This document shows, piece after piece, positions 42,622 through 51,492 of a stretch of DNA of 64,000 bases (positions within the stretch are counted from its first letter, which is position 1; the number at the start of each line of letters is the position of its first letter). The notes beneath the pieces were generated by a model that worked only from the letters and a program-made list of their open reading frames with translations, searched no databases and had not been told where the DNA came from. The DNA is from JAGOCV01 sp049445855 (lineage in GTDB: Bacteria > Pseudomonadota > Gammaproteobacteria > Burkholderiales > Burkholderiaceae_C): the NCBI RefSeq assembly GCF_049445855.1, contig NZ_JBMSDV010000002.1:248001-312000 (forward strand), read 5' to 3'. The position numbers were made by a program, and so were the translations under genes.

Positions 42622-44550
42622 ATGTTCGAGTTCATCCGCAAGAGCAGCAAGTACGTCATGCTTCCCTTGCTCGTGCTGATCATCCTGTCGTTCGTCGTCG
42701 TCGGCGGGCTCGACCGCTACAGCATCTTCGACGGCCGTGGTGACACGGTCGCCACGGTTGCAGGTCACAGCATCAAGAAGCAGGACTGGGACACAGAGCA
42801 CCAGCGCCAGGTCGACCAGGCGCGCATGGCCAACCCGAACGTCGACACCGCGCTGCTCGACAGCCCGATGTACCGCTACTTCACGCTCGAAGGCATGGTG
42901 CGCGACCGCGTGCTCGCGGCAGCGGCCGACAAGATGCTGCTGAACACGACCGACGCGAAGCTCGCACGCGTGCTGCGTTCGGACCCATCCATCGGCAGGC
43001 CCGACGGCACGGTGGACACCGAGCGCTACAAGGAGCTGGTCACCAGCCAGAACATGACGCCTGCGATGTACGAAGCCAAGCTGCGTTCCGACCTTGCACA
43101 CCGCCAGGTGCTGTTCGGCGTCGGGGGCACGGCCTTCGCGCCCAAGTCGCTGACGGACGCCACGCTCGATGCCGCGCTCGCGCGCCGCGAGATCCAGTTC
43201 GTGCGCTTCTCGCCGGCCGAGTACAAGTCGAAGGTCACGCTGACGGACGCGGACATCGAGGCCTATTACAAGGCGAACGAAGCGCAGTTCAAGGCTGCCG
43301 AGGAAGCCGACATCGAATACGTCGTTCTGGACGCAGAGGCCGTGAAGAAAAGCATCACGGTGAACGAGCAGGACCTCAAGTCCTACTACGAGCAGAACCT
43401 CGCCGCCGAAGCCGCGAAGGAGCAGCGTCGTGCCAGCCACATCATGATCGAGTCGCCTGCGAGCGCCTCGTCTGCCGACCGCGCGAAGGCGAAGGCGCGT
43501 GCCGAAGAGCTGCTCGCGCAAGTGCGCAAGGCGCCCAACACCTTTGCCGAGGTGGCGAAGAAGGAGTCGCAGGACCCCGGCTCCGCGCCGAATGGTGGTG
43601 ACCTCGACTTCTCCCCGCGCGGTGGCTTCGTGAGCAAGGCGCTCGAAGATGCTGCGTTCGGCCTGAAGAACAAGGGTGACATCAGCGGCGTTGTCGAATC
43701 CGAGTTCGGTTATCACATCGTGCGCCTGACGGACATCCGCGCGCCCGAGCATCGCAGCTACGAACAGGCGCGCCCGACGCTGGAAGCCGAGTACCGCACG
43801 CAGCAGGCGCAGCGCAAGTTCAGCGAAATCGCGGAGACCTTCACCAACACCGTGTACGAGCAGTCGGACAGCCTTCAACCCGTGGCGGACAAGCTCAAGC
43901 TGCAGATCCAGACGGCCAAGGGCGTCACCCGGACTGCTGCACCGAACGTGTCGGGTGCTCTCGCTTCGCGCAATTTCCTGACTGCGCTGTTCCGCCCGGA
44001 CGCCATCGAGCGGCAGCGCAACACCGAGGCGGTGGAGATCGGCCCGAGCCAGCTCGCATCCGGTCGCATCGTGAAATACACCGCTGCCCGTACGCTGCCC
44101 CTCGCCGAAGTGAAAGACAAGGTGCGCACCACGTTGCTGGAGCAGCGCGCAGCCGAACTGGCCAAAGCCGATGGTGAAGCCAGGTTGAAGGAGTGGCAGG
44201 CAACCCCGGCCCAGGCAGACGCCAGGCTGTCAAAACCGGCACCGATTTCGCGCGCCATGTCTGGCAACACGCCGCCCGAGCTCATCAATGCTGCACTGCG
44301 TGCGCAACCGTCGGCGCTGCCCGCGTTCGTGGGCCAGCAGATCGGTGACGAGTACGTCGTCATCAAGGTCAACAAGGCCCTGCCGCGCGAAGAGCTGCCC
44401 GAGCAGGCGATGCAACAAGCCTCGGGCCAGGTGACGCAGGCCATCGGCGCTGCCGAGAACCTGGCGTACTACGAGCTGCTGAAAGAGCGCTTCAAGGTCA
44501 AGTTCAACGTACCCCGCCCTGCCGAATTGCCGGCCGGCACGATCCAGTAA
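42622..44550 (+). CDS. ppiD: Periplasmic folding factor PpiD (SurA_N/PpiC domains)
   Basis: This 642-residue inner-membrane-anchored chaperone helps outer-membrane and secreted proteins fold. One N-terminal helix (YVMLPLLVLIILSFVVVGG) is followed by a SurA-like chaperone domain, then a parvulin-type domain around SHIMIESPASASS to GGDLDFSPRGGFVSKALEDA and FGYHIVRL. The C-terminal region is helical. Family length is about 620-650 residues. I chose the ATG after GAGAGA; the frame's nine earlier codons overlap the T-rich region after the terminator. tRNA-His follows. Confidence 0.94.
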   Translation: MFEFIRKSSKYVMLPLLVLIILSFVVVGGLDRYSIFDGRGDTVATVAGHSIKKQDWDTEHQRQVDQARMANPNVDTALLDSPMYRYFTLEGMVRDRVLAAAADKMLLNTTDAKLARVLRSDPSIGRPDGTVDTERYKELVTSQNMTPAMYEAKLRSDLAHRQVLFGVGGTAFAPKSLTDATLDAALARREIQFVRFSPAEYKSKVTLTDADIEAYYKANEAQFKAAEEADIEYVVLDAEAVKKSITVNEQDLKSYYEQNLAAEAAKEQRRASHIMIESPASASSADRAKAKARAEELLAQVRKAPNTFAEVAKKESQDPGSAPNGGDLDFSPRGGFVSKALEDAAFGLKNKGDISGVVESEFGYHIVRLTDIRAPEHRSYEQARPTLEAEYRTQQAQRKFSEIAETFTNTVYEQSDSLQPVADKLKLQIQTAKGVTRTAAPNVSGALASRNFLTALFRPDAIERQRNTEAVEIGPSQLASGRIVKYTAARTLPLAEVKDKVRTTLLEQRAAELAKADGEARLKEWQATPAQADARLSKPAPISRAMSGNTPPELINAALRAQPSALPAFVGQQIGDEYVVIKVNKALPREELPEQAMQQASGQVTQAIGAAENLAYYELLKERFKVKFNVPRPAELPAGTIQ

Positions 44551-44561
44551 CCAGTTCCCGC

Positions 44562-44567
44562 TATAAT
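44562..44567 (+). promoter_or_regulatory. -10 element of the tRNA-His gene
   Basis: A perfect TATAAT starts 17 bases ahead of the tRNA-His 5' end. No good -35 is visible at 16-18 bases upstream (weak ACGATC), a region which overlaps the end of ppiD. A GC-rich discriminator (CACGGG) follows, as in stringently controlled tRNA promoters. Confidence 0.5.
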
Positions 44568-44578
44568 CACGGGCTTAC

Positions 44579-44655
44579 GGTGGCTGTAGCTCAGCTGGTA
44601 GAGTCCCAGATTGTGATTCTGGTCGTCGTGGGTTCGAGTCCCATCAGCCACCCCA
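44579..44655 (+). tRNA. tRNA-His (anticodon GTG)
   Basis: The acceptor GTGGCTG (44580-44586) pairs with CAGCCAC (44645-44651). The extra G at -1 (44579) faces C73 (44652), the identity feature of tRNA-His. CCA is encoded at 44653-44655. The anticodon loop TTGTGAT carries GTG. Confidence 0.96.
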
Positions 44656-44663
44656 AGAACACG

Positions 44664-44693
44664 AGGCATTGCAATCAAGAGGTTGCAGTGCCT
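44664..44693 (+). terminator. Terminator after tRNA-His
   Basis: AGGCATTGCAA (44664-44674) pairs with TTGCAGTGCCT (44683-44693) with one G-T pair and an 8-base loop. The tail TTTTCTTT follows directly. Confidence 0.85.
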
Positions 44694-44715
44694 TTTTCTT
44701 TGGCCGACGCTCTGG

Positions 44716-45294
44716 TCACTCCGCCTTCTCGAGCGCGATCTCCCAGAGTGCCTTGGTCTTCACATACTTGCGAGTGACGAAATGCTCGAGTGACTTCACG
44801 CGCCAGCCCTGCGAAAACAAGGTGCGGGTCGAGTCTTCGTCGAAGAAGCGCTTGGGCTCTCCGTCAACGCTGTAGTAGTTCCGTTCGATTTCCTGGTGGC
44901 CGCTGGCGCCGAAGTGGCGGTCTTCGGTGGAGTTGAGCCGACAGAGCACCAGGCCACCGGGTTGCAGGACATGGCGGATGCGTTCCACGATGGCCAGGGT
45001 GTCCTGCCAGCGAAAGTAGTGCAGCGACAGGCTGGCGATGACTGCAGCGGCTTGTCCTTTTGCCAGGGGAAATGGATCACGGATGTCTCGTTGCTCGATA
45101 CTGGCAGCAGGAGCTCGCAGTTTTGCGATTGCAACTGATGCACGCGAAAGATCGAACGCCTTGACGCGCAGGCCGGCCGCAGTGAGCGTGATCGTATCGT
45201 CGCCATGGCCGCAGCCGATTTCGAGAACTGTGCCGGTGCCTGCGCGCTCCATCAGCAGGGGCATCCAGCGTTCAAGCCAAGGGTCGTGAAGCAT
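44716..45294 (-). CDS. Class I SAM-dependent methyltransferase
   Basis: This 192-residue protein has the methyltransferase core: motif I VLEIGCGHGDDTITL, acidic VKAFDLS after it, and ASLSLHYFRWQDTLAIVERIRHVLQPGG for motifs IV to VI. The start MLHDPWLERWMP gives a normal small methyltransferase; the upstream extension is Arg/Cys-rich and runs over the divergent small gene. Substrate unknown; the fold is used for small molecules as well as proteins. It converges on the tRNA-His terminator. Confidence 0.83.
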   Translation of the reverse strand: MLHDPWLERWMPLLMERAGTGTVLEIGCGHGDDTITLTAAGLRVKAFDLSRASVAIAKLRAPAASIEQRDIRDPFPLAKGQAAAVIASLSLHYFRWQDTLAIVERIRHVLQPGGLVLCRLNSTEDRHFGASGHQEIERNYYSVDGEPKRFFDEDSTRTLFSQGWRVKSLEHFVTRKYVKTKALWEIALEKAE

Positions 45295-45344
45295 GGGGGC
45301 GATTCTAGGTTGCCGGCCTGCACGCGATTCAATAGACTCGCCGC

Positions 45345-45608
45345 ATGCTCGCCGGAACCATCGTTGCCTACAACCCGCAAACTGGGCGTGCCGCCGCGCA
45401 GGTGGAACGGGACTACACCGTGTTCGAAATCCTCGACGACTGGCAGCCGAAGATCGGCAGCAAGGTGTGGGGCGACGACTTGCACAACCGCTTCGAAGGC
45501 TCGCTCCGCACCGAGTCTCAGGGTATGACGCGCATCCTGGTGATCGAGTTGTACTGCACGACGCCGCGCGTGCGCACCTTGCTTGAAAAGCCCGAGCCGG
45601 ATTTCTGA
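45345..45608 (+). CDS. Conserved-looking small protein, function unknown
   Basis: This 87-residue protein lacks a signal peptide and membrane segment. It begins MLAGTIVAYNPQTGRAAAQVE, which could be the first strands of a small beta barrel such as an S1/cold-shock-like fold, followed by FEILDDWQPKIGSKVWGDDL. It has normal codon use and its start lies 50 bases from the divergent methyltransferase. I do not recognise the family. The beta-barrel idea is a guess from the alternation of hydrophobic residues. Confidence 0.62.
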   Translation: MLAGTIVAYNPQTGRAAAQVERDYTVFEILDDWQPKIGSKVWGDDLHNRFEGSLRTESQGMTRILVIELYCTTPRVRTLLEKPEPDF

Positions 45609-45627
45609 CCAAACCCTGTGCGGCTGA

Positions 45628-46614
45628 TCAGCCCGCGGGCTGGTTCACCATTACGAGCTTTCCCTTCACGCCGCGCGAGCCCATGTGTGCGTATGCCGCC
45701 TTCAGTTCGCTCATGGGCATGGTGCGGTCGATGACCGGCTTCACCTTGCCTTGCGTATACCAGCCGGCAAGCTCGGCCATCATCGCGGCGTTGGCCTTCG
45801 GCTCGCGGCGCGCGAAGTCTCCCCAGAACACGCCGACAATCGACGCGCCCTTGAGCAGCGTCAGGTTCAGCGGCAGTGAGGGGATCGGGCCGGACGCGAA
45901 GCCCACCACCAGATAGCGTCCGCGCCACGCGATGGACCTGAACGCGGGCTCCGCGAAGTCACCGCCAACTGGGTCATAAATGACGTCCGGCCCTTTGCCG
46001 CCCGTGGCCACCTTGATGGCCTCACGCAGATCACCCTGGCTGTAGTTGATGGTCTCATCCGCGCCGAGCTGCTTGCACAGCGCGCACTTCTCGTCGGTGG
46101 ATGCCGCAGCGACGACACGCGCACCGACAGCCCTGGCGATCTGGATCGCAGCCGTCCCCACACCGCCCGCCGCGCCGAGGATCAGAACGGTCTCGCCGGC
46201 CTTGAGTTGTGCACGGTCCACCAGTGCATGGTGCGAGGTCGCGTAGATCATGATGAACGCGGCCGCATCCACGGCGGGAAAGCCGGGTGGCAGCGGCATG
46301 CACAGCGCAGCCGGCGCGACGGTGTGTGTGCCGAAGCCACCCGTGCCCGACAGGCACGCCACACGTTGGCCGGGCTTGAGATGGGTCACGCCTTCACCCA
46401 CGGCCTCGACGACGCCTGCGTACTCCGAGCCGGGGACGAAGGGCAGGGGCGGCTTCATCTGGTATTTGTTCTGCACGATCAGCAGGTCGGGAAAGTTCAG
46501 GCTTGCCGCTTCGATGGCGATGCGCACTTCACCCGCCTTGGGTTCGGGCGTGGGCAGTTCCTTCCAGGTCAGTGCGTCGACGCCGACGGGGTTCTCGCAA
46601 AGCCATGCGTGCAT
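45628..46614 (-). CDS. NADPH:quinone oxidoreductase (zinc-free medium-chain reductase)
   Basis: This 328-residue protein belongs to the medium-chain dehydrogenase/reductase superfamily. It has NFPDLLIVQNKYQMKPPLPFVPGSEYAGVV at the N-terminus and the Rossmann motif LILGAAGGVGTAAIQIARA. Cysteine ligands for catalytic zinc are absent, which fits quinone oxidoreductase/enoyl-reductase-like enzymes. DVIYDPVGGDFAEPAFRSIAWRGRYLVVGFASG is a conserved block of this subgroup. The natural substrate is not evident. Confidence 0.88.
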   Translation of the reverse strand: MHAWLCENPVGVDALTWKELPTPEPKAGEVRIAIEAASLNFPDLLIVQNKYQMKPPLPFVPGSEYAGVVEAVGEGVTHLKPGQRVACLSGTGGFGTHTVAPAALCMPLPPGFPAVDAAAFIMIYATSHHALVDRAQLKAGETVLILGAAGGVGTAAIQIARAVGARVVAAASTDEKCALCKQLGADETINYSQGDLREAIKVATGGKGPDVIYDPVGGDFAEPAFRSIAWRGRYLVVGFASGPIPSLPLNLTLLKGASIVGVFWGDFARREPKANAAMMAELAGWYTQGKVKPVIDRTMPMSELKAAYAHMGSRGVKGKLVMVNQPAG

Positions 46615-46720
46615 GGATGTCTCCAGGTTGCTGTTGGAATGTGGCTGTCCATCATAGGAGCAGCCCGGGGACAGGATTGTCCCGGTCGCGACCTACAATT
46701 TGGGGCACTCTTTCCTGCCC

Positions 46721-47497
46721 ATGAAAATCCTCATCTCCAACGACGATGGCTTCCAGGCTCCGGGCATCGTCGCGCTGTACGAAGCGCTCAAGACGGTGGC
46801 CGAAGTCGAAGTCGTCGCCCCCGAGCACAACAACAGCGCCAAGTCGAATGCGCTCACGCTGCATTCGCCACTTTATGTTCACAAGTCGCACAACGGCTTC
46901 CGCTACGTGAATGGCACGCCGGCCGACTGCGTGCATATCGCACTCACCGGCTTGCTGGACTACCGGCCCGATCTCATCGTCTCGGGCATCAACAACGGCG
47001 CCAACATGGGCGACGACACGATCTACTCCGGCACCGTAGGTGCTGCGATGGAAGGCTACCTTTTCGGCATTCCCGCCATTGCGTTCTCGCAGATCGAAAA
47101 GGGCTGGCGCGAAGTGGAGTCCGCTGCGCAGGTGGCGCGCGAGTTCGTTCAGCAGATGGACCAGCAGAAGCTGCTGGGCAGTTCACCCTGGCTGCTCAAC
47201 GTGAACATTCCGAACAAGCCCATCGCTGAACTCAAGCCCATGAAGATCTGCCGGCTGGGGCGTCGCCATGCGGCCGAACGCGTCATCACGCAAGACAGTC
47301 CGCGCGGCGAGACGATGTACTGGATCGGCAGCGCCGGCCCGGCAAAGGACGATGCGGAGGGCACGGACTTCCATGCAACTGCCAACGGTCACATTGCAGT
47401 CACGCCGCTACAGGTCGACCTGACCGATCACGACAACCTGCGCTACTGGGCACAGACCGTCTCGAAGATTTCCGACGCCAACGAGGGCGCGCCGTGA
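46721..47497 (+). CDS. surE: 5'-nucleotidase SurE
   Basis: This 258-residue metal-dependent phosphatase hydrolyses nucleoside 5'-monophosphates and short polyphosphate. MKILISNDDGFQAPGI carries the paired Asp metal ligands, and VSGINNGANMGDDTIYSGTVGAA and NGTPADCVHIAL are SurE signatures. The ATG giving MKIL was chosen over an upstream in-frame start. It is first in a surE-pcm-nlpD-rpoS cluster linked to stationary-phase survival. Its TGA overlaps the pcm GTG. Confidence 0.96.
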   Translation: MKILISNDDGFQAPGIVALYEALKTVAEVEVVAPEHNNSAKSNALTLHSPLYVHKSHNGFRYVNGTPADCVHIALTGLLDYRPDLIVSGINNGANMGDDTIYSGTVGAAMEGYLFGIPAIAFSQIEKGWREVESAAQVAREFVQQMDQQKLLGSSPWLLNVNIPNKPIAELKPMKICRLGRRHAAERVITQDSPRGETMYWIGSAGPAKDDAEGTDFHATANGHIAVTPLQVDLTDHDNLRYWAQTVSKISDANEGAP

Positions 47498-48291
47498 CGA
47501 CACGTCGTCCGTCGTTTCCCGCGAAGTTGCCGGGCAGTTCACCCGTGCCGGCAAAGAAGGTGACGGCGACACTGCAGCCGCGAACGCCACCAGTTGCACC
47601 CAGCGGCGTTGGCCTCGATTCAGGGGCTGTGCGTGCACGCATGGTCCAGAAGCTTGCTGCGCAGGGCGTAAGTCATCACAAGGTACTGGCCGCGCTGGGG
47701 GCCGTCGAACGTCATCGCTTTGTCGACTCTGCCCTGGCCGGGCAGGCCTATGAAGACACGAGCCTGCCGATCGGTTTGGGGCAGACGATCTCCAAGCCCA
47801 GTGTCGTGGCACGGATGATCGAGCTGATGCTCGATGCGCCGCTCTGGTCGCAAGCGGATGCGAATGCCCATTCGAATGCGAAGGCACCACAGCGCGTGCT
47901 CGAGATCGGCACGGGCTGCGGTTATCAGGCCGCGGTCCTCAGCCAGGTCGTGCGCGAGGTGTACAGCATCGAGCGTTTGCGCGGCCTGCACGACAAGGCG
48001 CGCGAGAACCTGCGCCACTTCCGTCTGGCCAATGTGCATTTGCTCATGGGCGATGGAATGCTGGGGTATGCGAAGGGTGCGCCATATGCTGCCATCATCG
48101 CGGCTGCGGGCGGCGAAGCAGTACCGCAGGCGTGGATCGACCAGCTGGCCGTAGGCGGCCGTATCGTCGCGCCGATGCAGTCGGCGACAGGTCAGCAAGC
48201 CCTTGTCGTGATTGACAAAACGACACACGGACTGCAACAAAGTGTTCTTGAGACGGTCCACTTTGTCCCTCTAAAATCGGGCATCGCTTGA
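47494..48291 (+). CDS. pcm: Protein-L-isoaspartate O-methyltransferase
   Basis: This 265-residue enzyme methylates isoaspartyl residues in aged proteins so they can revert to aspartate. The block YEDTSLPIGLGQTISKPSVVARMIELM is the substrate-binding region and VLEIGTGCGYQAAVLSQ is the SAM site. A Pro/Ala-rich N-terminal extension of about 50 residues and an insertion near WSQADANAHSNAKAPQ are longer than in the roughly 210-residue E. coli enzyme. The GTG start overlaps the surE stop (GTGA). Confidence 0.94.
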   Translation: MTTRRPSFPAKLPGSSPVPAKKVTATLQPRTPPVAPSGVGLDSGAVRARMVQKLAAQGVSHHKVLAALGAVERHRFVDSALAGQAYEDTSLPIGLGQTISKPSVVARMIELMLDAPLWSQADANAHSNAKAPQRVLEIGTGCGYQAAVLSQVVREVYSIERLRGLHDKARENLRHFRLANVHLLMGDGMLGYAKGAPYAAIIAAAGGEAVPQAWIDQLAVGGRIVAPMQSATGQQALVVIDKTTHGLQQSVLETVHFVPLKSGIA

Positions 48292-48302
48292 AGGAAACAT
48301 TT

Positions 48303-49199
48303 ATGCGCGTGATTCGCAGCCGGGGACAGAATTTGGCAGTGCTTTTGCTGGTGGGCGTGGTCCTGGCCGGGTGCACTTCCAGGCCCCAGCGTGCGCCGGT
48401 CGAAGACCGTGGCAGTTCGGCGGCCCGTCCCCTTCCGGCGGTTGTCGTGGAGCCCGCAGCCAAACAGCCGCCGGGCTTCGAGAACGCAGGCAAGCCGGGG
48501 TACTACACGGTCAAGCCGGGCGACACACTCATGCGTATCGGCCTGGACACCGGACAAGCCTGGCGCGACATCGTTCGCTGGAACAACATCGAGAACCCGA
48601 ACCTCATCGAAGTGGGGCAGGTGCTGCGTGTCGTTCCGCCGACCGCCGCAGTTGCTGCCGTGTCGCCATCCACGGCCCCGGCTGCAGCGCCTGCCGCCAG
48701 CGAATCGGGCGTTGTCACGCGACCGATCACTTCCGGCTCGGCAACGCCTGTTGCACCCGGTAGCGCGCCAGCCGCTGTGCCCGCGCCTGCACCGGCCGCT
48801 GCGCCTGCCGCGCCTGTGGCATCGGGGCCTGACGAACTTCCCTGGATGTGGCCCGCCAGCGGCTCCGTGCTCGCGGGCTTCGACGAAGTGCGCAACAAGG
48901 GATTGGACATCGCCGGAAAGCAGGGCGACCCGGTGCTGGCCGCTGCCGAAGGGCGCGTGGTCTATGCCGGTGCGGGCCTGCGTGGCTACGGCAACCTGAT
49001 CATCCTGAAGCACAACAACACCTATCTCACGGCTTATGCCCACAACCAGACCTTGCTGGTGAAGGAAGAGCAGAACGTGCAGAAGGGCCAGAAGATTGCC
49101 GAAATGGGCAGCAGCGACGCAGATCGCGTCAAACTGCATTTCGAGATCCGCCGCCAAGGCAAGCCGGTTGATCCGGCGCGCTATCTGCCGTCGAGGTAG
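48303..49199 (+). CDS. nlpD: Murein hydrolase activator NlpD (LysM + LytM)
   Basis: This 298-residue lipoprotein has a signal ending in lipobox LAGC (Cys about 24), a LysM domain (YYTVKPGDTLMRIGLDTGQAWRDIVRWNN) binding peptidoglycan, an Ala/Pro linker, and a degenerate M23/LytM domain (GLDIAGKQGDPVLAAAEGRVVYAGAGLRGYGNLI). In E. coli NlpD activates the cell-division amidase AmiC. AAGGAAAC precedes the ATG. In many proteobacteria a promoter for rpoS lies inside nlpD; here the rpoS start is only 2 bases past its stop. Confidence 0.93.
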   Translation: MRVIRSRGQNLAVLLLVGVVLAGCTSRPQRAPVEDRGSSAARPLPAVVVEPAAKQPPGFENAGKPGYYTVKPGDTLMRIGLDTGQAWRDIVRWNNIENPNLIEVGQVLRVVPPTAAVAAVSPSTAPAAAPAASESGVVTRPITSGSATPVAPGSAPAAVPAPAPAAAPAAPVASGPDELPWMWPASGSVLAGFDEVRNKGLDIAGKQGDPVLAAAEGRVVYAGAGLRGYGNLIILKHNNTYLTAYAHNQTLLVKEEQNVQKGQKIAEMGSSDADRVKLHFEIRRQGKPVDPARYLPSR

Positions 49200-49201
49200 C
49201 G

Positions 49202-50152
49202 ATGGCAGCGCGCAACGGTCACCGCAAGACTGCAGTGCCGGATGCGCAAGAAGACGCGCGCGAGCAGCGCGTGACCAAGGCGGCCGAAGAAGCGCTCGGT
49301 GAAGCGGGGGACATCCTCACGCTTTACCTGCGTGAGGTTCGCCGCACCGAACTGTTCACCCCTGAAGAGGAATTCGAAGCCGCCACGCGTGCGCGCAACG
49401 GGGATTTCGCGGCGCGGCAGTCGATGATAGAGCACAACCTGCGCCTCGTGGTGAGCATTGCGAAGGGCTATCTCGGGCGCGGTGTTCCGCTGGCCGATCT
49501 CATCGAAGAAGGAAATCTCGGGTTGATGCATGCCATCGACAAGTTCGAGCCTGAGCGCGGTTTTCGCTTCTCGACCTATGCGACCTGGTGGATCCGCCAA
49601 TCCGTCGAACGCGCGTTGATGAACCAGAGTCGTACCATCCGTCTTCCGGTGCATGTGGTGCGCGAGTTGCAGCAGGTGTTGCGTGCCCGGCGCGCGCTCG
49701 AGAACGACGAGGCCTTGCTCGCACGCAGACCTGATGGCGTGCGCGTCGAGGACATTGCATCCTTCCTCGGCCGCGACGTGAACGAGATCGCCGAACTCAT
49801 GGCGTTGACGGAAACACCGAAGTCGCTCGATGCGGCCGTCGATGCCGGCGGCGACGAACATACGCTCGCCGACAGCGTTGCAGACGAGGAAAGCGCCGAC
49901 CCTGCCGGCGTGACGCATGCGCACGAGATGGAGCGTCTGCTGGCCGGCTGGATCGAAACGCTCACGCAGCGCGAACAGGAAGTGCTGGAAGGCCGCTATG
50001 GCTTGCACGACCGCGACCCGGAAACGCTGGAAGTCCTGAGTGACCGGCTTGGGCTGACGCGTGAACGGGTGCGGCAGATCCAGAACGAGGCACTCGTCAA
50101 GCTCAAGCGCCATCTCACGCGCCGGGGCATCGACCGCGACGCGCTGTTCTGA
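49202..50152 (+). CDS. rpoS: RNA polymerase sigma factor RpoS
   Basis: This 316-residue group 2 sigma-70 factor directs stationary-phase and stress transcription. Region 1.2/2 reads DILTLYLREVRRTELFTPEEEFEAA and IEHNLRLVVSIAKGYLGRGVPLADLIEEGN; region 2.4 is FRFSTYATWWIRQSVERALMNQ. Region 4.2 carries LSDRLGLTRERVRQIQNEALVKLKRHL. Its place after nlpD supports RpoS over other group 2 sigmas. Translation may be coupled to nlpD because of the 2-base gap. Confidence 0.95.
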   Translation: MAARNGHRKTAVPDAQEDAREQRVTKAAEEALGEAGDILTLYLREVRRTELFTPEEEFEAATRARNGDFAARQSMIEHNLRLVVSIAKGYLGRGVPLADLIEEGNLGLMHAIDKFEPERGFRFSTYATWWIRQSVERALMNQSRTIRLPVHVVRELQQVLRARRALENDEALLARRPDGVRVEDIASFLGRDVNEIAELMALTETPKSLDAAVDAGGDEHTLADSVADEESADPAGVTHAHEMERLLAGWIETLTQREQEVLEGRYGLHDRDPETLEVLSDRLGLTRERVRQIQNEALVKLKRHLTRRGIDRDALF

Positions 50153-50201
50153 AACCGCTGCGTGACGGCCTGCCACATGAGGGCCTGCTAAAGTGCGCGC
50201 C

Positions 50202-50987
50202 ATGAGCTGGCCCGTCCTCGTCTTCGACATCGAATCCATCCCCGACATTGCTGGCCTGCGTGCCTTGAGGGGCAGTCCGCCTGACGCGACCGATGCGCAG
50301 GTGTACGACGGCTGGCTGGCCGAGCGCAAGGAAGCGGGGCAGAGCGACTTCATGCCGCTGTACCTCCAGCGCATCCTCGTGATCTCGTGCGTGTTCCGCA
50401 ACGCGGAGGGGCTTCGCGTGCATTCGTTCGTGGACCGTGACGACGCGAGCGAGGGCAAGATCGTCCAGACCTTCTTCAACACCATCGAGAAGCACGTGCC
50501 GCAGCTGGTGAGCTGGAACGGCGGCGGCTTCGACCTGCCCGTATTGCACTACCGGGGCCTGCGCCATGGCGTCGTGGCCGACAAGTACTGGGACCTCGGC
50601 GACGACGACCGCGAGTTCAAGTGGAACAACTACATTGCCCGCTATCACATGCGCCACATGGACTTGATGGACGTGCTGGCGATGTACCAACCACGTGCCA
50701 ATGCGCCGCTGGACGCGATGGCCAAGCTCTGCGGCTTCCCCGGCAAGCTCGGCATGGACGGCTCGATGGTCTACTCGGCCTACCGGGATGGCCAACTCGA
50801 AGACATCCGACGTTATTGCGAGACGGACGTGATGAATACCTATCTGATGTACTGCCGCTTCCAGAAAATGCGCGGCGGCCTTACCGAGAAGGAATACGAC
50901 CAGGAGATCGAACTGGTGAAGGGCACGCTGGCGGAGCTCTCCACCTCCGAGGCACACTGGACGGAGTACCTGGCGGCCTGGCGCTGA
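50202..50987 (+). CDS. Predicted 3'-5' exonuclease related to DNA polymerase B
   Basis: This 261-residue protein has the DEDD exonuclease layout: FDIES (first Asp/Glu), WNGGGFDLPVLHYR (second Asp), MDLMDVL, and YCETDVMNTYLMYCRF (last Asp with Tyr four before the end of the motif). It corresponds to a stand-alone proofreading-like domain (PF10108 type). The chosen ATG gives MSWPVLVFDIES. It lies 49 bases after rpoS on the same strand. Its role in DNA or RNA processing is not known. Confidence 0.85.
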   Translation: MSWPVLVFDIESIPDIAGLRALRGSPPDATDAQVYDGWLAERKEAGQSDFMPLYLQRILVISCVFRNAEGLRVHSFVDRDDASEGKIVQTFFNTIEKHVPQLVSWNGGGFDLPVLHYRGLRHGVVADKYWDLGDDDREFKWNNYIARYHMRHMDLMDVLAMYQPRANAPLDAMAKLCGFPGKLGMDGSMVYSAYRDGQLEDIRRYCETDVMNTYLMYCRFQKMRGGLTEKEYDQEIELVKGTLAELSTSEAHWTEYLAAWR

Positions 50988-51020
50988 GCGGCAGCGCGGC
51001 CGCTCGGGGCGCTCTGGCCG

Positions 51021-51449
51021 TCATGGCGACGGATTCAATATCTCGTCGTAGCCACGACCCTTGAACTCGAGCAGATCGAAGCCGTGGCCGAATGGATCGG
51101 CGAAGCCGGCAATGCGGCCCCACTTCCGGTCTTCGACCGCATGTTCCAGAACCGCGCCCGCCGCAACGGCGCGGGCAACGGCTGCATCGATGTCGGTGAC
51201 CGTGAAGTCCAGATGCACGGGTGTCCAGTGGCGCGCATAGCTGCGGCGCTGCGCATGTGATTCACCCAGGGGCGCGGTGCCCGAGGCATTGGCCAGCAGG
51301 TCGATCGGGCTGCTCGCCCCCAGCAACTCCGCCCAGTCATTGCCCAGCCGACGTGCGAGCCGCAGGCCGAGCGCCTGCGTGTAGAACGCGATGCCGCGCT
51401 CCAGCGAGTCGACGTCGATGCAGATTCGAATTTCCGTGGGTGCGTCCAT
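51021..51449 (-). CDS. VOC-family (glyoxalase/bleomycin-resistance-like) protein
   Basis: This 142-residue protein has two beta-alpha-beta-beta-beta repeats. The first begins TEIRICIDVDSLERGIAFYTQALGL and the second WTPVHLDFTVTDIDAAVARAVAAGAVLEHAV, ending with FADPFGHGFDLLEF. Such proteins bind a metal with His/Glu residues and act as isomerases, dioxygenases or binding proteins. His in VHLDF and Glu in LLEF are candidate ligands. Substrate unknown. Confidence 0.85.
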   Translation of the reverse strand: MDAPTEIRICIDVDSLERGIAFYTQALGLRLARRLGNDWAELLGASSPIDLLANASGTAPLGESHAQRRSYARHWTPVHLDFTVTDIDAAVARAVAAGAVLEHAVEDRKWGRIAGFADPFGHGFDLLEFKGRGYDEILNPSP

Positions 51450-51492
51450 GCGATCTCCTTGCGCCCCATCCTAGCCTGAGACAATCCGGGAT

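Noticed and set aside
46677..46699. TTGTCC and TACAAT before surE as a promoter
   Set aside because: The spacer is only 11 bases, so the -35 match is probably accidental.
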